Shown here: piece after piece, positions 52,989 to 63,511 of the stretch
Position numbering within the stretch: position 1 is the stretch's first letter
How the letters are laid out: each line of letters starts with the position of its first letter
Assembly: GCA_945875545.1 (NCBI GenBank)
Contig: CAMCKZ010000002.1
Span: forward strand, 20,526 to 84,525
Reading direction: 5' to 3'
Length of the DNA stretch: 64,000 nucleotides
Source: Polyangium aurulentum
GTDB taxonomy: Bacteria > Myxococcota_A > Polyangia > Polyangiales > Polyangiaceae
Position numbers and translations under genes: made by a program
Notes under the pieces: model-generated
What the model saw: only the letters and a program-made list of their open reading frames with translations
What the model was told of the DNA's origin: nothing
Database searches by the model: none

Positions 52989-53231
52989 TTACTTGTGACG
53001 AAAGGTGACTCGACCCCGAGATGGGTCGTAAGCGCTAACTTCAACGCTCACGCGGTCGCCGGGGAGGATTCGGATGTAGTTTTTGCGCATGCGCCCGCTG
53101 ACCGTTGCGAGCACCAGAAGCCCATTCTCGCACTTGACGCGAAACATCGCGTTCGGCAGCGCCTCTTCAACGCGACCCTCGAATTCGAGTTTGTCGCCTT
53201 TGGCTTCTTTTGGTGGTCGCGGTTCGGACAT
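52989..53231 (-). CDS. infA: Translation initiation factor IF-1
   Basis: 80 residues with an OB-fold: [57 protein letters not shown]. The N-terminus is ~8 residues longer than E. coli IF-1. ATG chosen over a GTG one codon earlier. Confidence 0.96.
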   Translation of the reverse strand: MSEPRPPKEAKGDKLEFEGRVEEALPNAMFRVKCENGLLVLATVSGRMRKNYIRILPGDRVSVEVSAYDPSRGRVTFRHK

Positions 53232-53261
53232 CACTGTGTATGCGATTCTTGGCAGAACGAG

Positions 53262-53876
53262 TCAGGCTTCCAGTGCCTGAGATATTCGGGTTGAAACTTC
53301 GTCGATGGACCCGGTTCCATCGACTTCGCGGACAAGCGAACCGTAATACTCACGGAGCGCTTCAAAGGTGTTCCCATACTCCTGGAGCCGACGCCTGATT
53401 TTTACCTCAGTATCATCGTCTCGTTGCCGGACCTCTCGACCCGGGGGGGCTGGACTATACATCAAGTGGAAAACTTCGCCAGTGGAAACGCACACGCGGC
53501 GATTCACGATACGCTCGACGATGAGCGAGTCGGGAACTTGCAGAAAAATCACGCGGTCAAGCGCCATCTTAAGGCCCTTGAGCATTCCCTCGAGCGCCGT
53601 GGCCTGGCCCCTTGTTCGAGGAAATCCGTCAAGAATAAAGCCCCTCGCGCAGTCTGGCTCGCCGATGCGATCGGCGATCAGTCTCACAACAGCCTCGTCC
53701 GGCAATAGCCCGCCGGCCGACATCGTTTCCGCAAGGTCTGCGGGCAGCGTTCCGGCGTCTTTTCGGGCACGCAACATGTCACCTGTTGCGACCTGGGGAA
53801 TAGCGAACCGCTCGGTCAATCGACGAGCCTGGGTGCCCTTGCCGGCACCCGGAGGGCCAATGAATACCAACATCAT
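53262..53876 (-). CDS. adk: Adenylate kinase
   Basis: 204 residues. Walker A GPPGAGKGTQ, GFILDGFPRTRGQA, and the RQRDDDTEVKIRRRL segment after a short lid (CVSTGEVFHLMYSPAPPG) without zinc cysteines. ATG overlaps the secY stop (ATGA). Between secY and infA as in many bacteria; map is absent from this place. Confidence 0.97.
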   Translation of the reverse strand: MMLVFIGPPGAGKGTQARRLTERFAIPQVATGDMLRARKDAGTLPADLAETMSAGGLLPDEAVVRLIADRIGEPDCARGFILDGFPRTRGQATALEGMLKGLKMALDRVIFLQVPDSLIVERIVNRRVCVSTGEVFHLMYSPAPPGREVRQRDDDTEVKIRRRLQEYGNTFEALREYYGSLVREVDGTGSIDEVSTRISQALEA

Positions 53877-55216
53877 GAGAGCACCTCCCTGGCGCGAAGA
53901 CGCGTTGCGCTACCGCCGCCGGCAATTCCCTCGTAGTCGCGCGCGAGCAGATAGGCCTCCAGCTGACTTGCGGTATCGAGAGCCACACCGACCACGATCA
54001 TGAGGGACGTCCCCCCCCAGCGGAAGGGAATGCGAAACGCCTCGGAAAAGACCGTAGGAACGATGCACACCGCTGCTACGTACAGCGAACCGCCCAGCGT
54101 GACGCGCGTCAGAACGTAGTCAATGTACTCGGCTGTTGCCTTTCCCTGACGAACATTCGGAATAAACGCCTGCTGTTTCTTCAGATTGTCAGCCACTTCG
54201 ACCGCTTGAAACGTCACGGCGGTGTAAAAGTAACAGAAAAAGATGATCAGAATTGCGTACATCGCATTGAAAAACCAGTCGCCGCGCTGAAGCATGCTCT
54301 GAATAGCCGCCATGCCGGGCAACCGGTAATTCGCGAGCGTCGCGGGAAACATCAGCAACGATGACGCGAAGATAGGAGGTATGGTTCCCGCGGTGTTAAC
54401 CTTCAGTGGAAGGTGCGCCGCTGGAGCCCCAAAAACCCGTCGCCCGACACTACGGCGCGCGTAGAAGATCGGGATTCGCCTCTGACCGCGCTCGAAGAAA
54501 ATAATGACGGACACCGTCACGAGAATAATCGTCGCGACGGCACCTAGCGCAAGGGGCTGAATATTCCCCTTGTTGGTCTGAAAATACGAAATCAATCCGC
54601 CGGGAATGTCTGTGACAATGCCCGCGAAGATGATGAGCGATGTGCCGTTGCCAATACCGCGCTCGGTAATTTGCTCCCCCATCCACATGATCAGCGCTGT
54701 GCCCGTCGTTAGCGTAAGGATCGTCGCGAGACGAAACCCCCAACCGGGATGCAGCACGACATCGCCCGCCCCGGCCGCACCGCCCAGGTCAGCCTCGTTG
54801 TAGCCCTCTAGCTGAAGCGCCGCGCCGAGGCTCTGGAACAGCGCGAGACCAAGCGCACCGTAGCGGGTCCACTGGTTGATCTTGCGCATCCCCGCCTCGC
54901 CCTCGCGGCGAAGCTCCTCGAGCGGCTTATGCACCATCCCGAGCAGTTGCATCACGATGCTCGCACTCACATAGGGCATAATTCCCAGCGAAAACACGCT
55001 AAGATTACCCAGAGCCCCGCCGCTAAACAGGTTGAAGAGCCCAAGGAGCCCCCCACCCTGCTTCGCGAGCAGCGCCTGCATAACCGTGCGATCGACCCCG
55101 GGAATGGTCACGTAGACGCCAACACGGAACGCAGCGAGCACGCCTAGGGTAAAAAATACCCGACGGCGCACATCGACGAGGTTCGGTGACGTAAAGAGGG
55201 CGAGAAAGCGCGACAT
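53873..55216 (-). CDS. secY: Protein translocase subunit SecY
   Basis: 447 residues with ten membrane segments and the family marks GVYVTIPGVD, GLFNLFSGGALGNLSVFSLGIMPYVSASI and NRLPGM-like NYRLPGM. Channel core of the Sec translocon, in which FtsY (also in this window) delivers SRP cargo. It overlaps adk at its end. Confidence 0.98.
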   Translation of the reverse strand: MSRFLALFTSPNLVDVRRRVFFTLGVLAAFRVGVYVTIPGVDRTVMQALLAKQGGGLLGLFNLFSGGALGNLSVFSLGIMPYVSASIVMQLLGMVHKPLEELRREGEAGMRKINQWTRYGALGLALFQSLGAALQLEGYNEADLGGAAGAGDVVLHPGWGFRLATILTLTTGTALIMWMGEQITERGIGNGTSLIIFAGIVTDIPGGLISYFQTNKGNIQPLALGAVATIILVTVSVIIFFERGQRRIPIFYARRSVGRRVFGAPAAHLPLKVNTAGTIPPIFASSLLMFPATLANYRLPGMAAIQSMLQRGDWFFNAMYAILIIFFCYFYTAVTFQAVEVADNLKKQQAFIPNVRQGKATAEYIDYVLTRVTLGGSLYVAAVCIVPTVFSEAFRIPFRWGGTSLMIVVGVALDTASQLEAYLLARDYEGIAGGGSATRLRAREVLS

Positions 55217-55237
55217 TTGAGTTGACTGGCTGCCGCG

Positions 55238-55675
55238 TTAGACCGCGACGGTTCCGCCGGCCGCTTCGAGCGCCCGCGCGGCACCCTTGGATGCGTTGCC
55301 ACAAAAGTGAATGGTCTTCTTGACCTCGCCGTTGCCAAGAAGCTTAAAGCTCTCGCAATTGCGCGAGATAAGCCCCTTCTCAACGAGCGCTGCCTGGTCG
55401 ACCTTGGAGCCACTCTCGAAGAACTTCTCAAGCATTTCGAGCGTCACGAGCTCAACCTCAATACTGACCGTATTGAAGCCGCGCTTGGGAAGCCGCCGGT
55501 GCATGGGCGTCTGACCGCCTTCAAAATGCGGCTTAAAACGACCCGTACGGGCGTACTGGCCCTTTTGGCCACGCCCGGAGGTCTTGCCGAGACCGGAACC
55601 GACACCGCGCCCGAGGCGCTTTTTGACGGTGTTTGAACCTTCGGGTGCCCGGAGATTCGATAGGATGCTAGCCAT
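55238..55675 (-). CDS. rplO: 50S ribosomal protein L15
   Basis: 145 residues from MASILSNLRAPEGS: GRGVGSGLGKTSGRGQKGQ and the C-terminal AAGGTVAV. The frame is open upstream but would overlap rpmD. Confidence 0.97.
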   Translation of the reverse strand: MASILSNLRAPEGSNTVKKRLGRGVGSGLGKTSGRGQKGQYARTGRFKPHFEGGQTPMHRRLPKRGFNTVSIEVELVTLEMLEKFFESGSKVDQAALVEKGLISRNCESFKLLGNGEVKKTIHFCGNASKGAARALEAAGGTVAV

Positions 55676-55853
55676 GATCTTCGACCTTGAGGAGATAAAG
55701 AACCTTCTTGACGGCACCGCGAAACGACGGCGTGTTTTTCACGACGACATTCGAGCCAACCCCGCGAAGGCCGAGCCCATTCAGCGTGGCTACGTCTTGA
55801 TGACGGACCCCGATGGTGCTCTTTACTTGGGTTATCTTGAGTTCAGCAGCCAT
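55668..55853 (-). CDS. rpmD: 50S ribosomal protein L30
   Basis: 61 residues: KITQVKSTIGVRHQDVATLNGLGL. Stop is followed after a few bases by, and overlaps, the rplO start region, so the two are coupled. Normal length. Confidence 0.96.
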   Translation of the reverse strand: MAAELKITQVKSTIGVRHQDVATLNGLGLRGVGSNVVVKNTPSFRGAVKKVLYLLKVEDHG

Positions 55854-55925
55854 TTGTAACTCTTCGTGGCGAAAAGAGCGCCCCACACGAACCGCGTGAG
55901 AACGCTCGCTCCGAACCGGTCAGAC

Positions 55926-56423
55926 TCAGTGAGCCCTTACGGCAACTTCTTTTCCACGGCGCGAAGCGACCTCTTCGGCGCTTTTCAGCGACTTGAGAGC
56001 CTCGACAGTGGCGCGAACAACGTTGTGTGGGTTGGTACTGCCCAAGCACTTCGTCAGAATGTCGTGGATACCTGCGCACTCGAGAACAGCGCGCAACGCG
56101 CCGCCCGCAATAACCCCTGTACCGGCAGACGCAGGCCGCAAAAGGACATCGCCGGCACCGAAATGCCCAATGATCTCGTGTGGGATCGTTGTGCCCTTCA
56201 ACGGAACCTTAAAAAGGTTCTTACGCGCCTGCTCATTCCCCTTGCGAATTGCCTCGGGAACTTCGTTGGCCTTTCCGAGGCCAACACCCACGTGACCCGC
56301 CTCATCGCCCACGACCACGAGGGCCGCAAACGAGAAGCGCCGGCCGCCCTTAACGACCTTGGCCACGCGGTTGAGATGAATCATCCGCTCTTTGAGCTTT
56401 TCTTCGTCGACTTGATGCATCAT
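55926..56423 (-). CDS. rpsE: 30S ribosomal protein S5
   Basis: 165 residues: [53 protein letters not shown]. Normal length. A 72-base gap follows before rpmD. Confidence 0.97.
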   Translation of the reverse strand: MMHQVDEEKLKERMIHLNRVAKVVKGGRRFSFAALVVVGDEAGHVGVGLGKANEVPEAIRKGNEQARKNLFKVPLKGTTIPHEIIGHFGAGDVLLRPASAGTGVIAGGALRAVLECAGIHDILTKCLGSTNPHNVVRATVEALKSLKSAEEVASRRGKEVAVRAH

Positions 56424-56432
56424 GGCGTTACC

Positions 56433-56786
56433 TTAGAACTGAAGTCCGCCCTGACGGGCACCGTCAGCGAGGGCTTTCACGCGACCGTGGTAACGGTAGC
56501 CGTTTCTGTCGAATACAACTGAGGATATCCCCTTTTCAAGGAGAACCTTCGCGAGCATGCCGCCGACACGGGTGGCCTGCTCGGCCTTCTTCAGCCCGCC
56601 CGCCTCAAAGCCGTCGGTCAGCGTCGACGCCGTCGCGACGGTGGACCCGGCGACGTCGTCAATCGCTTGTACGTAGATATGCCTGCCGCTGCGATACACG
56701 CTAAGGCGAGGTCGTTCGGCAGTACCGCTTATGCGGCCGCGAACACGCTTCTTCCGGCGTAGCCGGGCTTCGTCTATGCTGCCCAT
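56433..56786 (-). CDS. rplR: 50S ribosomal protein L18
   Basis: 117 residues: [20 protein letters not shown], and the closing [20 protein letters not shown]. Confidence 0.97.
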   Translation of the reverse strand: MGSIDEARLRRKKRVRGRISGTAERPRLSVYRSGRHIYVQAIDDVAGSTVATASTLTDGFEAGGLKKAEQATRVGGMLAKVLLEKGISSVVFDRNGYRYHGRVKALADGARQGGLQF

Positions 56787-56801
56787 ATTAACCCTTAAAC
56801 C

Positions 56802-57386
56802 TCATTTGCCCTTACCGGACGACTTGCCAGCCTTAACGCGAACCTTCTCGCCCATATACCGAATGCCCTTGCCGCCGTACGGCTCGGGCTCTCGGTAAGC
56901 ACGAATTTTCGCGGCCGCCTGACCGATAATTTCTTTGTCGTGGCAGCTTAGATTGAGAGCTGTTCCCTTCGAGTCCGCCGGAATCTCGATTTTGAGACCC
57001 TTGGGAATATCGAAGTGAATTTGGTGAGAATAACCGACGTTGAGGACGAGCTTGGCGCCCTTGACCTCCGCACGGTAGCCTGTTCCGACCAGTTGAAGCC
57101 CGCGCGTGTAGCCATCGCTGACACCCTTCACCATGCAGGCGATGAGTGCGCGTGTGAGCCCTTGCATGCGCGAGCCGTCGCGGCCAGCGAGCACAGGCGA
57201 GACCGTGAGCTTGGTGCCGTCGAGGACGACGTCTGCGCCGCCCGGAAGAGCGCGCTGCGACTCGCCGCGGGGACCCTTGACGGAAACCGTGGTTGATGTG
57301 AGCGTCACGGAGACGCCCTTCGGAATGTCGATCACGCGCTTGCCCGTACGGGACTGGCGCAGTGGAGTGGTAGCCGGTGCGTTCAT
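56802..57386 (-). CDS. rplF: 50S ribosomal protein L6
   Basis: 194 residues: SVTLTSTTVSVKGPRGES, GYTRGLQLVGTGYRAEVKG and EPEPYGGKGIRYMGE near the end. A ~10-residue N-terminal extension precedes the core. Confidence 0.97.
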   Translation of the reverse strand: MNAPATTPLRQSRTGKRVIDIPKGVSVTLTSTTVSVKGPRGESQRALPGGADVVLDGTKLTVSPVLAGRDGSRMQGLTRALIACMVKGVSDGYTRGLQLVGTGYRAEVKGAKLVLNVGYSHQIHFDIPKGLKIEIPADSKGTALNLSCHDKEIIGQAAAKIRAYREPEPYGGKGIRYMGEKVRVKAGKSSGKGK

Positions 57387-57390
57387 GAAA

Positions 57391-57786
57391 TCACCACACC
57401 TCGCAAATGATCTCGCCGCCCACCTTGAGGCGACGCGCCTCGGAGTCGGTCATGACGCCGCGACTCGTGCTGAGGACGGACAGGCCGAGGCCCGAGCGTA
57501 CCCGCGCAATGCGGTCGTGACGAACGTACACGCGGCGGCCCGGCATCGAGACGCGACGAATCTTCTCGATAACCGGACGGCGCTGGTCGTCGTACTTGAG
57601 AACGACCACAAGCTTCTTGTGGCCTCCCTCTTCGGTGGTGCTGTAGCCACCCAAACAACCCTCAGAGGTAAGCACCGCTACGATGCGCTCCTTGAGCTTT
57701 GAGTGAGGCATTTTACAGTCCTCGTGCCTAGCAAGACCCGCGTTTCGAATGCGGGTGAGTAGGTCTGCAATTGGATCGGTCAGCAT
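57391..57786 (-). CDS. rpsH: 30S ribosomal protein S8
   Basis: 131 residues from MLTDPIADLLTRIRNA; ends with RGVMTDSEARRLKVGGEIICEVW. The ORF is open further upstream but that would overlap rpsN. rpsN stops right before this start. Confidence 0.97.
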   Translation of the reverse strand: MLTDPIADLLTRIRNAGLARHEDCKMPHSKLKERIVAVLTSEGCLGGYSTTEEGGHKKLVVVLKYDDQRRPVIEKIRRVSMPGRRVYVRHDRIARVRSGLGLSVLSTSRGVMTDSEARRLKVGGEIICEVW

Positions 57787-57787
57787 C

Positions 57788-57973
57788 TCACCAACTCGCC
57801 TTGATGACGCCCGGGAGATCTCCACGGAGCGCAAAGTTACGCACGCAAATGCGGCAAAGTTCAAACTTACGGTAATAGCCGCGGGCGCGGCCACAAACCT
57901 TGCAACGGTTGCGGTGACGGACTGCGAACTTCGGTTCAACCCGAAGCTTCGCGAACTGACAAGCTCGTGCCAT
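57788..57973 (-). CDS. rpsN: 30S ribosomal protein S14, type Z
   Basis: 61 residues, the short zinc form: Cys 24, 27, 40 and 43 form the zinc site (CKVC and CRIC). Non-zinc long forms have ~100 residues. Confidence 0.96.
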   Translation of the reverse strand: MARACQFAKLRVEPKFAVRHRNRCKVCGRARGYYRKFELCRICVRNFALRGDLPGVIKASW

Positions 57974-57986
57974 TTGGGTATTCCTT

Positions 57987-58625
57987 TCAGGCCGCCCGGA
58001 AGGGCATACCGAGGTGCGCAAGAAGGGCTCGGCCCTCTGCGTCGGTTTTCGCGGTCGTAATAAAGGAAATATTCATTCCCTTTACTGAATCGACGCGGTC
58101 ATAATCAATTTCGGGGAAGATGATCTGCTCTTTGACGCCCAGTGTGTAGTTTCCGCGGCCATCAAAGGCCTTGCGGGACACACCCCGGAAGTCGCGGGTT
58201 CGTGGAAGCGAAAGCCCCACGAGCCGATCAAGAAATTCCCACATGCGCTCGCGGCGCAACGTAACCATAACCCCGATAGGCAAGCCCGCGCGCAGCTTGA
58301 AAGCTGCGATCGCCTTCTTGGAGCGCGTGACAATCGGCTTCTGGCCGGTAATCGCCCGCATCTCCTCGACGCCGAACTCGACTATTTTTGGGTTCTGGAC
58401 TGCCTTGCCTAGTCCCATGTTAAGCACGATTTTCTCGAGCCTTGGAACCTCCATCACGTTCCCGTAATTGAACTCCTTTTGGAGTGCGGGCGTGACCTCC
58501 TCGACGTACTTCTTCCGAAGCCGCGGCGGCGGAGCAGGCTCCGATTTCGCTGCGGCTGCGGCAACCGAAGTGTCCGCCGGGAGGATGTTTTCCTTCTTTT
58601 TCCCCGGTGCTTTTCGCGTCGCCAT
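57987..58625 (-). CDS. rplE: 50S ribosomal protein L5
   Basis: 212 residues, about 30 longer than E. coli L5. The core begins near [18 protein letters not shown]. The extra ~35 N-terminal residues are Lys/Pro/Ala-rich ([17 protein letters not shown]) and probably disordered. No alternative start fits before the core. Confidence 0.95.
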   Translation of the reverse strand: MATRKAPGKKKENILPADTSVAAAAAKSEPAPPPRLRKKYVEEVTPALQKEFNYGNVMEVPRLEKIVLNMGLGKAVQNPKIVEFGVEEMRAITGQKPIVTRSKKAIAAFKLRAGLPIGVMVTLRRERMWEFLDRLVGLSLPRTRDFRGVSRKAFDGRGNYTLGVKEQIIFPEIDYDRVDSVKGMNISFITTAKTDAEGRALLAHLGMPFRAA

Positions 58626-58644
58626 AACTAACTTTTCCTACTGA

Positions 58645-58977
58645 TTACTGAGAGTCTCGAATGACCGGGATCTCCCTGCCAGACTTTACTGCCACGCGCA
58701 CCTTATTTCCGCTCTCGTCGGTTTTAAAGCGCACGCGCGTGCCCTTGCCCGTCTCCGGGTCGATTGGCATCACTTTGCACCAATGGAGCGGAAGCTCCTT
58801 GGACGTGAATCCGCCACCCTCGCCGTTCTGTGGACGAACGGCCTTCTTGACCATGTTGATGCCCTCGACGAGTACTTTCTCGTCTTCGGCAAACACTTGA
58901 AGAACCGTTCCGGTCTTGCCGGTATCTCGGCCCGTGCGGACAATGACCTTGTCGCCCTTGCGAATACGAGCAGACAT
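58645..58977 (-). CDS. rplX: 50S ribosomal protein L24
   Basis: 110 residues: RKGDKVIVRTGRDTGKTGTVLQV (KOW motif). Start shares one base with the rplN stop (TGATG). Confidence 0.96.
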   Translation of the reverse strand: MSARIRKGDKVIVRTGRDTGKTGTVLQVFAEDEKVLVEGINMVKKAVRPQNGEGGGFTSKELPLHWCKVMPIDPETGKGTRVRFKTDESGNKVRVAVKSGREIPVIRDSQ

Positions 58978-59345
58978 CAGAGTACCTCTGGGGCCAGAGA
59001 AATGATTTTCATAAACTTCTTGCCCCGAAGTTCACGAGCCACTGGCCCGAAGATACGGGTTCCAATGGGTTCGTGGTCCTTGTTGACAAGCACGGCACTG
59101 TTCTCATCGAACTTGATGAGGGTACCGTCTGTGCGCTGACATTCGCGGACAGTGCGAACGATAACAGCTCGCGCCGTATCGCCCTTCTTCACCTTGGCAC
59201 CAGCCATAGCCTCTTTCACCGCTACTACGATGACGTCGCCTACTTCGGCATACCGGCGGCGCGAGCCACCGAGTACCTTGATGCACTGAACCCGCTTAGC
59301 GCCGCTATTATCGGCAACCTCGAGGACGGATCGCATCTGTATCAT
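58977..59345 (-). CDS. rplN: 50S ribosomal protein L14
   Basis: 122 residues: [37 protein letters not shown]. Normal length. Confidence 0.98.
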   Translation of the reverse strand: MIQMRSVLEVADNSGAKRVQCIKVLGGSRRRYAEVGDVIVVAVKEAMAGAKVKKGDTARAVIVRTVRECQRTDGTLIKFDENSAVLVNKDHEPIGTRIFGPVARELRGKKFMKIISLAPEVL

Positions 59346-59369
59346 GGGTCAATTCTCCTTCGTGAGAGC

Positions 59370-59666
59370 TTACTTTGTGTCCGGTGCGGCCTTCACAAGC
59401 CGTACGACCACGAAGCGCTTCTCGCGGGAAAGTGGGCGGTGCTCCTCGATCTCGACGAGATCACCGACCTTGAATTCGTTTTTTTCGTCGTGCGCCTTGA
59501 ACCTCTTGCGGGTGCGCACAAACTTGCCATAGAGAGCATCACGCTTGCGCGCGACGCACTCAACAACGACCGTCTTGTCCATCTTATCGGACGTGACGGT
59601 GCCGACGATCTTGCGGCGAAAGCCGCGCGTTTCTGGGGTGGCCGTAGCCGAAGTGGTTTCAGTCAT
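59370..59666 (-). CDS. rpsQ: 30S ribosomal protein S17
   Basis: 98 residues: GTVTSDKMDKTVVVECVARKRDALYGKFVRTRKRFKAHDE and RPLSREKRFVVV. A short N-terminal tail precedes the OB-fold. Confidence 0.97.
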   Translation of the reverse strand: MTETTSATATPETRGFRRKIVGTVTSDKMDKTVVVECVARKRDALYGKFVRTRKRFKAHDEKNEFKVGDLVEIEEHRPLSREKRFVVVRLVKAAPDTK

Positions 59667-59685
59667 GGTGTGGCGCCTCGCCTAG

Positions 59686-59889
59686 TCACTTCTTCGCGGC
59701 TTCAGCAGTACGCTGAACCATCACCGTTTGCACACGGGCGAGGTCCCGCTTTGCTTTACGGATGCTGCTTGTGTCGTCAAGCCTATTCGTATGATTCTTC
59801 ATGCGCGCTTCGAAAATCTCTCTCTCGATGCGGGTAGCAACGGAAGATAGCTCCTCGACGGGAAGCGCTCGTAGTTCAGAGGCCTTCAT
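59686..59889 (-). CDS. rpmC: 50S ribosomal protein L29
   Basis: 67 residues: [16 protein letters not shown], ending RAEAAKK-like basic tail. Start overlaps the rplP stop by four bases (ATGA). Confidence 0.95.
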   Translation of the reverse strand: MKASELRALPVEELSSVATRIEREIFEARMKNHTNRLDDTSSIRKAKRDLARVQTVMVQRTAEAAKK

Positions 59890-60302
59890 TTTGCCAATCC
59901 TCGTGGGAGAAATCGTGTGCTCACGGGCAGTTTATGCCCGGCAAGCCGGAAGGCCTCGCGTGCAAGTGTCTCTTCGACGCCCTGAAGCTCAAAGAGTACG
60001 AATCCGGGCTTGATATCTGCCGCCCAGAACTCGACGCCACCCTTGCCGCCACCCATGCGGACTTCGAGGGGCTTCTTGGAGACAGGGCGGTGTGGGAACA
60101 CCCGAATCCACAGTTTACCGGCGCGCTTGACGCAACGGGTTATCGCCATTCGGCCGGCCTCGATCTGGCGGGCCGTGAGACGGCCGCACTCGATAGCCTG
60201 AAGCGCGAAATCGCCAAAGGACACGTCGGACCCGCGGCGGGCAATGCCCGCGTTGGAGCCCTTCTGCATTTTACGGAATTTAGTTCGCTTGGGGGATAGC
60301 AT
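59886..60302 (-). CDS. rplP: 50S ribosomal protein L16
   Basis: 138 residues: [22 protein letters not shown]-like [40 protein letters not shown]. Normal length. Confidence 0.98.
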   Translation of the reverse strand: MLSPKRTKFRKMQKGSNAGIARRGSDVSFGDFALQAIECGRLTARQIEAGRMAITRCVKRAGKLWIRVFPHRPVSKKPLEVRMGGGKGGVEFWAADIKPGFVLFELQGVEETLAREAFRLAGHKLPVSTRFLPRGLAK

Positions 60303-60317
60303 GGATACCTCAGGGCG

Positions 60318-61022
60318 TCAGGCGGTAGCGCCGGCGCCCGTACGTCGGCTGCGGCGCTGGAGCACCTCGCCTTTGAAAACCCAAACCTTAACGCCGATGA
60401 TTCCGTACTTGGTACGGGCCTCAGCGAGCCCGAATTCGATGTCTGCGCGCAGCGTGTGCAAGGGAACACGGCCCTCGCGATACGTTTCAACGCGGGACAT
60501 CTCGCCGCCGCCAAGACGGCCGCAGCACTTCATACGAATGCCCTTGGCGCCGGCCTTCATGCTCGTTTGGAGCGCCTTTTTCATCGCGCGGCGGTAAGCC
60601 ACGCGACGCTCGAGCTGGGACGCAATGTTCTCCGCGACAAGCTGCGCGCTCGTCTCGGGCTTGCGAATCTCTTGCACATCAATGAAGACTTCGTTGTCGG
60701 TGAAGGCCTCGACGCCGCTGAAGACGGTTTCGCCCTTTAGCGCGGTACCGACATTGCCTACCTTGAGGATCTCAATCCCCCGGCCGCCTTTGCCGATGAC
60801 CATGCCGGGTCGCGCCGTAAAGACGACGACCTTGCACTTGTTCGCAGCGCGCTCTACTTCGACGGAAGCCACGCTTGCGTTGTTGAGAAACTCCTTGACG
60901 GCCCGCTTGATGCGGATGTCTTCGTGGAGCCACTTTTGATAATTTTTGGCGTCAAACCACTTCGAATTCCACGTCTTGATGACGCCGAGACGAAAGCCGA
61001 ACGGATGAGTTTTCTGACCCAT
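60318..61022 (-). CDS. rpsC: 30S ribosomal protein S3
   Basis: 234 residues: [20 protein letters not shown]-domain region [12 protein letters not shown], and [31 protein letters not shown]. Confidence 0.98.
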   Translation of the reverse strand: MGQKTHPFGFRLGVIKTWNSKWFDAKNYQKWLHEDIRIKRAVKEFLNNASVASVEVERAANKCKVVVFTARPGMVIGKGGRGIEILKVGNVGTALKGETVFSGVEAFTDNEVFIDVQEIRKPETSAQLVAENIASQLERRVAYRRAMKKALQTSMKAGAKGIRMKCCGRLGGGEMSRVETYREGRVPLHTLRADIEFGLAEARTKYGIIGVKVWVFKGEVLQRRSRRTGAGATA

Positions 61023-61038
61023 GGTATCTCCGCGGTGC

Positions 61039-61386
61039 TCAGCGCTCGCGCTGGCCCAAGACGATGGTAATGTGACTCACACCCTTTTGAATGCGCGTCG
61101 CGCGGCCCATCGCACGTGGGCGCCAACGGCGCATGTGCGAATCGGGGGCCTTGTCGACGAAGCACGACTCGACGAAGAGGGCGTCGAGATCGAGGCCGGG
61201 CTGCGCCTGGCGGGCGTTAGCGACGGCGCTCTCTAGGAGCTTCTTAACGAGCGGGGCGGCGGCCTTGGGCGTGAACTCGAGGAGCTGAAGCGCCTCGCCA
61301 GCCTGACGGCCGCGGATCATGTCGATGACCATGCGCGCTTTACGCACGGCAATCCGGGTGTTTCGGGCTATGGCTTTGCTGACCAT
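61039..61386 (-). CDS. rplV: 50S ribosomal protein L22
   Basis: 115 residues: [27 protein letters not shown], and the exit-tunnel loop region [16 protein letters not shown]. Normal length. Confidence 0.97.
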   Translation of the reverse strand: MVSKAIARNTRIAVRKARMVIDMIRGRQAGEALQLLEFTPKAAAPLVKKLLESAVANARQAQPGLDLDALFVESCFVDKAPDSHMRRWRPRAMGRATRIQKGVSHITIVLGQRER

Positions 61387-61425
61387 TTGGTGTCTCTCAA
61401 TTCAAAGCGTAGGCGCGGCCCACGC

Positions 61426-61713
61426 CTACTTCCTGCCCTTGACCTTCGCCTTTTTGTCGCCGGAGTGACCGGAGAAGGTTCGGGTAGGAGCGAACTCGCC
61501 GAGTTTGTGGCCAACCATGTTCTCTGTCACGAAGACAGGGACGAACTTTCGGCCATTATGTACGGCAAACGTGAGGCCGAGCGCCTCGGGCGTAATCGTG
61601 CTGCGACGCGACCACGTTTTGATAACCTTTTTTGACTGGGCGGCCGATGCGGCAGCGATCTTCTCAGCGAGATGACCGTCGACGAATGGGCCTTTCTTAA
61701 TGGAACGAGGCAT
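61426..61713 (-). CDS. rpsS: 30S ribosomal protein S19
   Basis: 95 residues: [51 protein letters not shown]. Confidence 0.98.
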   Translation of the reverse strand: MPRSIKKGPFVDGHLAEKIAAASAAQSKKVIKTWSRRSTITPEALGLTFAVHNGRKFVPVFVTENMVGHKLGEFAPTRTFSGHSGDKKAKVKGRK

Positions 61714-61729
61714 CGAAGGACTCCTGGTA

Positions 61730-62554
61730 TCAGCTGCGGCGCTTGATGATCATGCCATCGGTGCGTTTGTTGTTGCGCGTATTGAGGCCCTTCGCGAGCT
61801 GCCCCCAAGGCGAACAAGGGTGGCGGCCACCGGAAGTACGACCCTCGCCACCGCCCATTGGGTGATCGACCGGATTCATGGTCACGCCGCGTTGATGCGG
61901 ACGGCGACCAAGCCAGCGCGAACGACCCGCCTTGCCCAGCGAGATGTGTGAGTGCTCGGCGTTCGACACTTGGCCAATCGTGGCGTGGCACTCGAGATGG
62001 ATGAGGCGCACCTCACCGGACGGAAGGCGGACCTGCGCATAATCGCCGTCTTTCGCGACGAGCGTTGCAGCGGTTCCGGCGGAGCGAGCAATCTGCCCAC
62101 CGCGCCCCTTCTTGAGCTCAATATTGTGAATGAGCGTTCCAAGGGGAATATGGCGAATGCGCATATTGTTCCCTGGCTTGATATCGGCGTTACGGCTCGA
62201 CAGCACCGTGTCGCCAACTTTCAGGCCGTCTGGAGCGAGTATGTACGCGCGCTCACCGTCTGCGTAGTGGAGGCGCGCGATGCGCCCCGTGCGGTTTGGA
62301 TCGTACTCGATCGCCGCCACCAGCGCCGGAACGCCGATCTTCTTTCGCTTGAAGTCGATGACGCGGTAACGCTGTTTGTGACCACCGCCGCGAAACCGCG
62401 AAGTGATACGCCCGTTCGAGTTGCGCCCGCCCGTGGCCGTTTGATGCTCGATCAAGGCCCGAAGGGGTGCGACGCCTTTGGTGATGTCCGCGAAGTCGCT
62501 CACCGTATAGAAACGGCGAGCAGGAGACGTTGGCTTAAAGCTACGAATTCCCAT
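61730..62554 (-). CDS. rplB: 50S ribosomal protein L2
   Basis: 274 residues: [21 protein letters not shown], and the C-terminal peptidyl-transferase-near block [21 protein letters not shown]. Normal length. Confidence 0.98.
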   Translation of the reverse strand: MGIRSFKPTSPARRFYTVSDFADITKGVAPLRALIEHQTATGGRNSNGRITSRFRGGGHKQRYRVIDFKRKKIGVPALVAAIEYDPNRTGRIARLHYADGERAYILAPDGLKVGDTVLSSRNADIKPGNNMRIRHIPLGTLIHNIELKKGRGGQIARSAGTAATLVAKDGDYAQVRLPSGEVRLIHLECHATIGQVSNAEHSHISLGKAGRSRWLGRRPHQRGVTMNPVDHPMGGGEGRTSGGRHPCSPWGQLAKGLNTRNNKRTDGMIIKRRS

Positions 62555-62563
62555 GGCTCTTTC

Positions 62564-62854
62564 TCAGGTCGTCTCGTTGAAGATGTCGATTGTCTGGCCT
62601 TCGGCGAGCGTCACAATCGCTTTCTTCCAGTTTTGGGTCTTGGCGTAACCACGACCCATGCGCCGCTCTTTGCCGCGCACGATCATGGTGTTGACCGCCT
62701 TGACCTTCACGCTGAAGGCTGTTTCGATCGCGTGGCGGATTTCCGCCTTGTTTGCCTCTCGGCCAACCTCGAACACGAACTGGTTGTTCGCGCGAAGCTT
62801 GGTTGCCTTCTCGGTGAAGGCGATAGGCCGACGGATAATTTCGTCAATTCGCAT
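62564..62854 (-). CDS. rplW: 50S ribosomal protein L23
   Basis: 96 residues: NNQFVFEVGREANKAEIRHAIETAFSVKVKAVNTM. Normal length. Confidence 0.97.
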   Translation of the reverse strand: MRIDEIIRRPIAFTEKATKLRANNQFVFEVGREANKAEIRHAIETAFSVKVKAVNTMIVRGKERRMGRGYAKTQNWKKAIVTLAEGQTIDIFNETT

Positions 62855-62857
62855 GTT

Positions 62858-63502
62858 TCACTCCGCGCAGCGGCCCTCAAGGGCCTTGACCGCCTCCGTC
62901 GTCACAATAAGCTTATCGTGACGCAGGAGGTCGTAGACGTTTACGCCTTCCGGCGGGAGAAAGTTGTGTGTCTCGCTGTTGCGGATGGAGCGGACGAGGT
63001 TCGCGTTCGTGGAAACATCCACGACGAGTCCCTTTTTTCCGCTCACGCCGCCAACGCCGTTGCACAAGGCTTCGACGATACTCAGCGTCTTCTTGGTCTT
63101 CGCTTCCGAAAGGACGAACGCGTCGACGACGATCACGTTCTTGTCGCGGAACAGCATCGACAGGGCGCTCCGAAGCGCACCAAGGCGAACCTTGCGGGGT
63201 GGACGAATGGTCCAGTCGCGCGGTCGCGGCGGATGCGCTCGGCCACCGCCGACGTAGCTAGGAGCACGGATGGTGCCATGCCTGGCCCCGCCGGTGCCCT
63301 TTTGCTTGTACACCTTTTTCGAACTGCCGCGAACGGCCGAGCGATTCTTGGCTGAGGCGGTTCCTTGCCGGCGGCTGGAAAGCTGCGCTTTCACCACGTC
63401 GTAAAGGAGAGCCTCGTTGACTTCGGATGCGAAAGCAACGTCTGAGAGCTCAAGCTCCCCGACTTTTTCCGCGTTCAGATTTAGGACATCGATCTTTGGC
63501 AT
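62858..63502 (-). CDS. rplD: 50S ribosomal protein L4
   Basis: 214 residues: [30 protein letters not shown] and the downstream [17 protein letters not shown]. Starts 9 bases after rpsJ, with GGAACG as ribosome-binding site; L3, normally encoded between the two, is missing. Confidence 0.97.
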   Translation of the reverse strand: MPKIDVLNLNAEKVGELELSDVAFASEVNEALLYDVVKAQLSSRRQGTASAKNRSAVRGSSKKVYKQKGTGGARHGTIRAPSYVGGGRAHPPRPRDWTIRPPRKVRLGALRSALSMLFRDKNVIVVDAFVLSEAKTKKTLSIVEALCNGVGGVSGKKGLVVDVSTNANLVRSIRNSETHNFLPPEGVNVYDLLRHDKLIVTTEAVKALEGRCAE

Positions 63503-63511
63503 AATCGTTCC

